Source: Acheta domesticus (taxonomy: Eukaryota > Arthropoda > Insecta > Orthoptera > Gryllidae). From it: a DNA stretch of 64,000 nt. The stretch covers positions 212,148,731 through 212,212,730 of the forward strand of contig JAHLJT010000631.1 of NCBI GenBank assembly GCA_031308135.1, written 5' to 3'. Positions 59,159-64,000 of the stretch are shown here, piece after piece. How positions within the stretch are numbered: the stretch's first letter is position 1; each line of letters starts with the position of its first letter. Below the pieces are notes generated by a model that did no database searches, was not told where the DNA came from, and saw nothing but the letters and a program-made list of their open reading frames with translations. A program made the translations under genes and the position numbers.

Positions 59159-59931
59159 TAGGGATGTGTCGATCGCGAACGAACTAGTTCAATTGAACTA
59201 TTCTTGAAAAGGAACGGTACGATACTGAACGATCATTTAGTGAACTATAGTTCATCTGTCACGGATTCGTAGTTCGCCGGTCACTGTTCCTAGTTCGTTT
59301 AGTTCAGTAGTTCATTTCGTTCTCTTAGTTCGCCGGTCATCGTTCTTTAGCTCAGTAGTTCAATCATAGAGTAAAGATGTGATGATACCCCAAATAACCC
59401 AGTGGGGAAGAAAGGTAACCGGTGAATAAAGCTCGACTCTGATACTCTTGTGTATAAAGCCTACCTACTAAGGCTAGCCTTATGACTTAAATACTTGTTG
59501 AATTGCTAGAAAAAGGGGCAAAATGTATGTAAAAAAATGGGCTCTGACATTTTCGTAATAGCTGCATGGTGTTCAAACTCAAACATTTGTACATACGCCA
59601 TTTCTGTCAGAAGCCATAAATATTTGTACAATTTGTGGGAAAATGCAATATTGACGATTTAGTAAGCGAAAAAAGCATACCGCCCACAGCCCTCCCAGGA
59701 TACAAAGAATTACGCCCAATGGACGGAATCCCCCAAAATGCATTTTCATCCAGTAAGTCGACGCTTGCTTTTCGCCCAATTGGCGGTATTCCGCCCAATA
59801 TGGCATCCCTGTGTACGTGGCGAAAATAAATGAAATATTTCGTTCTTTTGAACTTGTTCAACGAACTAGTTCACCAAAAAGAACTATCTTATAAAGAACT
59901 ATGCACATAAATGAACGATTTTGCCCATCCC
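59159..59931. mobile_element. hAT-like non-autonomous element rich in GTTC/GAAC
   Basis: The left end TTAGGGATGTGTCGATCGCG and the right end, inverted, TAGGGATGGGCAAAATCGTT, with sub-terminal repeats of agttca / tgaact, are characteristic of hAT MITEs. The 8-mer TAGTATGC occurs before the left end and, on the right, after the MITE inserted at its tip (60186-60193). The middle (59550-59820) has 'cgcccaat' motifs and no transposase. Confidence 0.65.
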
Positions 59932-60188
59932 TATACTGCGATTTTTGTAGGAAGAGCTCTCAAGATAACTCAAATCCCATCTTCGCGATGGAATATGTCA
60001 CGGCATTTCGTATCATTCACAGTCGTTTCGCTAGATTTCGCACGATCGCGACCGTATGAAGCAGTGCTTGCGATCATGCGACTTCTACCGGCAAGACCGA
60101 GAAAAGACGCGAAATGCCGTGACATATTCCATCGCGAAGATGGGATTTGAGTTATCTTGAGAGCTCTTCCTACAAAAATCGCAGTATA
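59932..60188. mobile_element. 257-bp foldback MITE, 'TATACTGCG' family, copy 4
   Basis: Same length and sequence as 19135-19391 apart from one visible base (gtttcgct versus gttccgct). It is inserted at the TA at the end of the hAT-like element, so it is younger than it. Confidence 0.9.
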
Positions 60189-60749
60189 GTATGCCTAACG
60201 GCCGCAGCACTTCGCCGATCCTTATGGAAGCCAGCGGACGGACGAAGTTTCACATTGTGGCCGCTGGAGCGCTGTTCGCCGACCATTCGCGAGACCTTCG
60301 GGCCGCTTTAATGCATAGGGAAATGCCCGTATTTCGGGCAATTTTGGTCACTTACAGTGATATGAGGTACTGCAAACTCATGTTGGTGGTAATACTAAAC
60401 AATACTGAAATTATATTTCACTGTGCAGTGTGCTTAAAAGAAATTGTGGAGTGAATGCTTCAAATTAACCCTCAAATACATAGCATGCGTGAAATCTACT
60501 TGGTTAGTGAGCCAGTAGTGATTCTTCTTGGCCTATAAAACACAATATTTATCATTAGTTATTTCTGATATTTACTTGTATAATTAAGTTTAAAGATAAC
60601 TATAAAGCACATTATGTATTTAAGGTTTTTGAAGACAATGCATGAAAACGAAAAAAATGGAAAACTATTATTTTATCAGTTTTATACTATCTATTTTCAT
60701 ATTTTCAAATTGTATTTATTCTTTAATTTATATTATACGCCCAAAAAAG
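60189..60749. other. Stretch between MITE and Gypsy LTR: no gene recognised
   Basis: The plus frame 60191-60454 has no motif. The sequence is probably flank of the older MITE/hAT composite. AT-rich up to the LTR edge. Confidence 0.4.
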
Positions 60750-62196
60750 TGCAACGTTACGCTCGAGCCCCACGGCGGGAGCCCAAATTGCAACGTTAGG
60801 GGCTATCTATAGCGGCCCCACGTTGGGAAAGCCGAATTGCAACGTTACGGGTGAAAGAGCGGTGCAGGTGCAACGACTACTTTAAATGATGAGCCGTAAT
60901 TGGGCAGTGAAATAAAATGATACCTTTATTTCCGACCTACGGCCGGGGAAGTTACATGAAAAAAAATCCCATGAGGTGGGATCACACCCTACCTATTGAG
61001 CTCGGTAAAAAGGAAAAATAAAATAAAAGAAAGTTAATGACACTTCTGTTACACTCTACAAAAAAAATATGCCATTGCGCGGCATCGCTTAATTTTAACA
61101 ATAACAAACAAACAACATAAAGAAAGACCAAACACTTTAAAAGTTCGATGGCATTTTCCGCCTCGTCTCGAGGCGGGGCGCCCCAAAGCGCGGGCGTGCG
61201 TAAAAAGTCTTATCTGTGGACGAGCGTGGACTGAGGTGTCCACGTTGAGGTCGATGGCCTTGGCGTCTTCCACGGGCGTCGTCTTACTGGCTGCTGTGTT
61301 GCAACGGGAAGGCGGATATCTTCCCGCGGTCACTGCTTGTCCCGAGGTCCCCTTGGCGTCTCGCCACCAAGACGCTGGACGAGTCCGGGTTCGTCTCTCA
61401 TTACAGCTATGACGAGCGATACTACAGCATTTAATCGCTGGCGCGGACCGTAAGCTAGCTCCTGATACTCGCGGCTCGTTCGCCCGACTTAGGCAACGAG
61501 TTTCGGTCGCGAAGCGCCCTCTCGTAACTTAGAGCGCTCGCTTTTTAAGCGTTACTCTCGCAGCCGACGCTCTCGCGTGGTCGCTCTCACGACTACCTCC
61601 CTCTCGTAACTCTCGTGTTAGTCTTCCTAAGATTTCGGGAATACGTCCCTCTCCGTGTTTTCCCCTTCCTAAGTTTATCCTGGGCTCGCTGACCTACTTT
61701 TTTAAACCTCTCATTGGCAGCATCTTACTGCGTCGCAGAATTAATTTAGACGAATGGCGGTCCGAGGATTTGTGGAAAATTTTCTGAATTCTCTCTCTCC
61801 CGAAATGCTATCTTTGTTGACCGGAACGCAGCTGCGTTCGTCGGGGGGGGGGTATTCCTATTGAGCAATTATCGTATGGCAAAGGGGTTCGGGCTTTCTG
61901 AAATTATCGCGACAGGCGTGGAAGCGAGGAGGGCGCCCCAGGGTCGGCGGGGGGTGGGTGACAAAAGGTGCATTCAGTGGAGTGGTTTCGTCAAGTGGCC
62001 TTTGACGACAAGTGGCAAGAAATTTTTACCAGGCAGGCTGGGGGTGCGACTCTGACAGCAGAGGACAACGGGCGTGGTGAAACGCGGCTGGGCCGGGGCG
62101 AGCGGGGGGGAAGCGCACGTGCGTCTGCCTGAGAATACGAAAAAAGAAGTTTTTTGTAGTAAATTTATTAAGGCACCGCTATATGCCGCCACATCA
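60750..62196 (-). repeat. Gypsy-type 3' LTR, about 1.45 kb
   Basis: On minus it starts TGATGTGGCGGCATATAGCG directly after the purine tract GGGAGGGGAAGGC (62197-62210). It contains AATAAA near 60930 and ends about CGTAACGTTGCA at 60750. GC-rich, with three copies of GCAACGTTA at its 3' end (60751, 60789, 60839). The 5' boundary is well supported by the purine tract, the 3' boundary less so, because no second LTR is in the window. Confidence 0.65.
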
Positions 62197-62210
62197 GCCT
62201 TCCCCTCCCG

Positions 62211-63560
62211 ATAGAGAGAGACATCGCGGTCTTTAATTGTTGGAACAAAATATTTACTGACAAGATTTCTCTCTCGTCAAAAAAATTAAGTGGTGGCATT
62301 AGCACTTTAGAATTAACAGATTAAGTTTACCTAAATTAGTAACATTAAAAGAAAACAACTTAGAACTAACAATAACGAATTCCTCTGAATACTTAATTAT
62401 TAATTTAATATTGGCGCTGACAGGGCGATTATTAAAAAAAAACAACACAACTAATGGGAAATTATAAAAGGAAGGCTACACAACTAATGGAAAATTATGA
62501 AAAAAATATAACTAATGAGAAATAATAAAAAAAATAAGACCGTCGTTCGCAAACCGTTCCGTCGATGCTCAGGGTATCGGCGAAATGGGGTGAGAGATCA
62601 TCAGTCAATTTATAATTCTCTTATTCTTTAAACGATTTCAAATTTAAAAAATTAAAATTTCCAGCTGGAAGACCATTTTCGTCTTTCGAACAACACACAT
62701 TTGGGTGGGGAATTGTGTTCACAATGCAAGGAATCGCTATAATAACATTTCCAATCGAGCTAGCGGAAACTACTAAAATAAAATATTTTGTCACAATAAA
62801 TTATCAGAATCTCCAGTCAGAAATTGGGGAATGCCTAAGTTCTCAACTACTGTTACTCCAATTAATTCTCCTTGCGTACAAGCTTATTTTGATCTTACCA
62901 CTTTTTTCTTAAACAATACAACTCCTCTGTTAATAAGATAGTCTTCTCACATTGCCCTAACAAAATTTATCGACATCATGTCTTAATTATCGTGGAATCA
63001 GATAAGTTCTTAATTCAAATGGAGCATACTTAATAACTTCTAACCTAACAAATCTTTATCGGATGCAGGACAGGTAAAAACATTTACGTTAATTAATCTT
63101 TGCACTTTCGCATACTAGGCTATTTTACCCTCGCTGTCACCCGCAATAGCTAATCCTCAACTCCATCAAAACTATCCAAGTCCGTAAAGAAAAACTGACA
63201 ATGCCACTTCCCTGAAACAAATTCGATTCCTAAGAAAACATCATAAATAAGATCATTATTTACCAAGCAAGGAGCAACAAATATTACTCTCTCGTAGCGA
63301 GACTAAGGCGTGATTTCATAATTATTTTATTACTCTTATCTTTGACTCCAATAAAATTCGACTGAATTGCATTGATTTTCCTACCTGCGTCAGTCTGATC
63401 GTAAACATGAATATTTTAACACCACTGATATTTTCTAGCTCGTTCTTTAATTTCCTTAAAATTCTCATCCCCAATTGTGTCATCTGAAATATGAAATCTG
63501 CAGTTATTCCGTAAAACAGGATCTCTCTTTTGACTTGTTTTTTTATAATGAAATACGAGA
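62211..63560 (-). pseudogene. Degenerate internal region of Gypsy-type element (possible protease remnant)
   Basis: Between gag and the purine tract only 1.35 kb remains, far too short for pol. The minus strand near 63250-63200 reads NNDLIYDVFLGIEF, resembling the YD-LLG-DFL flap end of retroelement aspartic proteases. Blocks upstream are split among frames. RT and integrase are not seen, so the element is internally deleted. Confidence 0.45.
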
Positions 63561-63609
63561 GGGAGCCTCGACGATCACTGCTCATCGAACATGGTTTACC
63601 CAAACGGTT

Positions 63610-64000
63610 TTAGTTTGAAGGATTATTCGCATTGTTTGGTGGGCAATTCCGGTTATTTTGGTTCGTCGATCGATTACCGGGCGGCGGCGATGGAGGAAGC
63701 CTATCATTCCCGTCGCGGTGCCACGGCTGCTGGTTGCGGTAACCGCCGTTCTGATGGTTTCGGGGATTCCTATCTCGATCGTCGTCGAAATTAATAGGCA
63801 TAGTTCTGTCAAATTGCGCTAGTAGCTCCTGGAACCGGTCCAGGTTCTCGCACCCGACGCTGTTAATGAGATTCTGCACGTAGTGCGGAAAATGAGCCGT
63901 AAGAAGCCATACGATCTTTTTGTCACTGGCCTGAGGGTCACATAGCTTAATCGCAGAAATCTTGCCCATAGCATAGTCAAGGTATGACAAATTGCTGCGC
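63610..64000 (-). pseudogene. Gypsy-type gag fragment, runs off the window
   Basis: Minus frame: KKIVWLLTAHFPHYVQNLIN, then CENLDRFQELLAQFDRTMP, a capsid C-terminal helix pattern (HFP..., L..LLA.FD). A basic, Asn/Pro-rich tail ends it. The CCHC knuckle is not seen. The start lies beyond 64000. It is labelled pseudogene because the downstream pol is missing. Confidence 0.55.

Overview
The window looks like nuclear DNA of an arthropod, most likely a TE-rich insect (cockroach, termite or stick-insect type; this is inference). It holds AT-rich, short-exon genes with GT-AG introns, whose proteins resemble animal MEIOB, TEDC2 and AP5Z1. The rest is a dense mosaic of arthropod-type transposable elements (Ty1/copia, Gypsy, Penelope-like, RLE-type and RNase H-bearing non-LTR elements, hAT, Transib, Helitron, foldback MITEs). 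No bacterial or organellar signature, tRNA, rRNA or CRISPR array was seen.

Three host genes were recognised by joining exons whose splice phases agree throughout. (1) 276-2064, minus: the 5' five exons of a MEIOB/hold'em-like meiotic OB-fold protein, running off the left edge. (2) 5159-21874, plus: a complete four-exon TEDC2-like gene (497 codons plus stop) whose two large introns (9.5 kb and 5.7 kb) are filled with repeats. (3) 49566-58952, plus: ten exons (668 codons) of the AP-5 adaptor zeta subunit AP5Z1, whose 3' end lies outside the window or was not seen. The genes are functionally unrelated (meiotic recombination, centriole triplet microtubules, endosomal sorting).

Repeat layout, left to right. 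At 2.3-3.2 kb is the 3' end of an RLE-type non-LTR element between TAA repeats. At 3.3-4.5 kb is a cluster of foldback MITEs. TEDC2 intron 2 holds an uncharacterised AT-rich repeat family ('family R'), then a decayed second RLE element broken by a Penelope-like fragment with a hammerhead-ribozyme-like core and by a MITE. Intron 3 holds more family R, a GC-rich block, a foldback MITE and a hAT-like element. Downstream, 22.6-23.2 kb has copia LTRs in inverted orientation. From 23998 to 34283 lies a complete but dead Ty1/copia element on minus, carrying two nested non-LTR insertions, each with its own target-site duplication; a related unoccupied site lies at 54.9 kb. From 36872 to 39497 is a hAT element with 8-bp duplications. 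At 39.9-40.5 kb is a jockey-type RT tail. From 42883 to about 45060 is a decayed Transib (RAG1-related) transposase. Family R returns at 46.4-49.1 kb.

Inside AP5Z1 intron 8 are a non-autonomous Helitron (52997-53570), a second Helitron 3' hairpin, a tandem repeat and a 1.25-kb foldback element. The right end has a hAT-like element abutted by a 257-bp MITE nearly identical to one 41 kb away, and a minus-strand Gypsy element (LTR at about 60750-62196, gag at the edge).

I did not find a new gene system. The strongest candidates for novelty are family R, the large foldback elements and the ribozyme-like motifs. All coordinates, splice sites and homologies come from reading the sequence; no database search was run.
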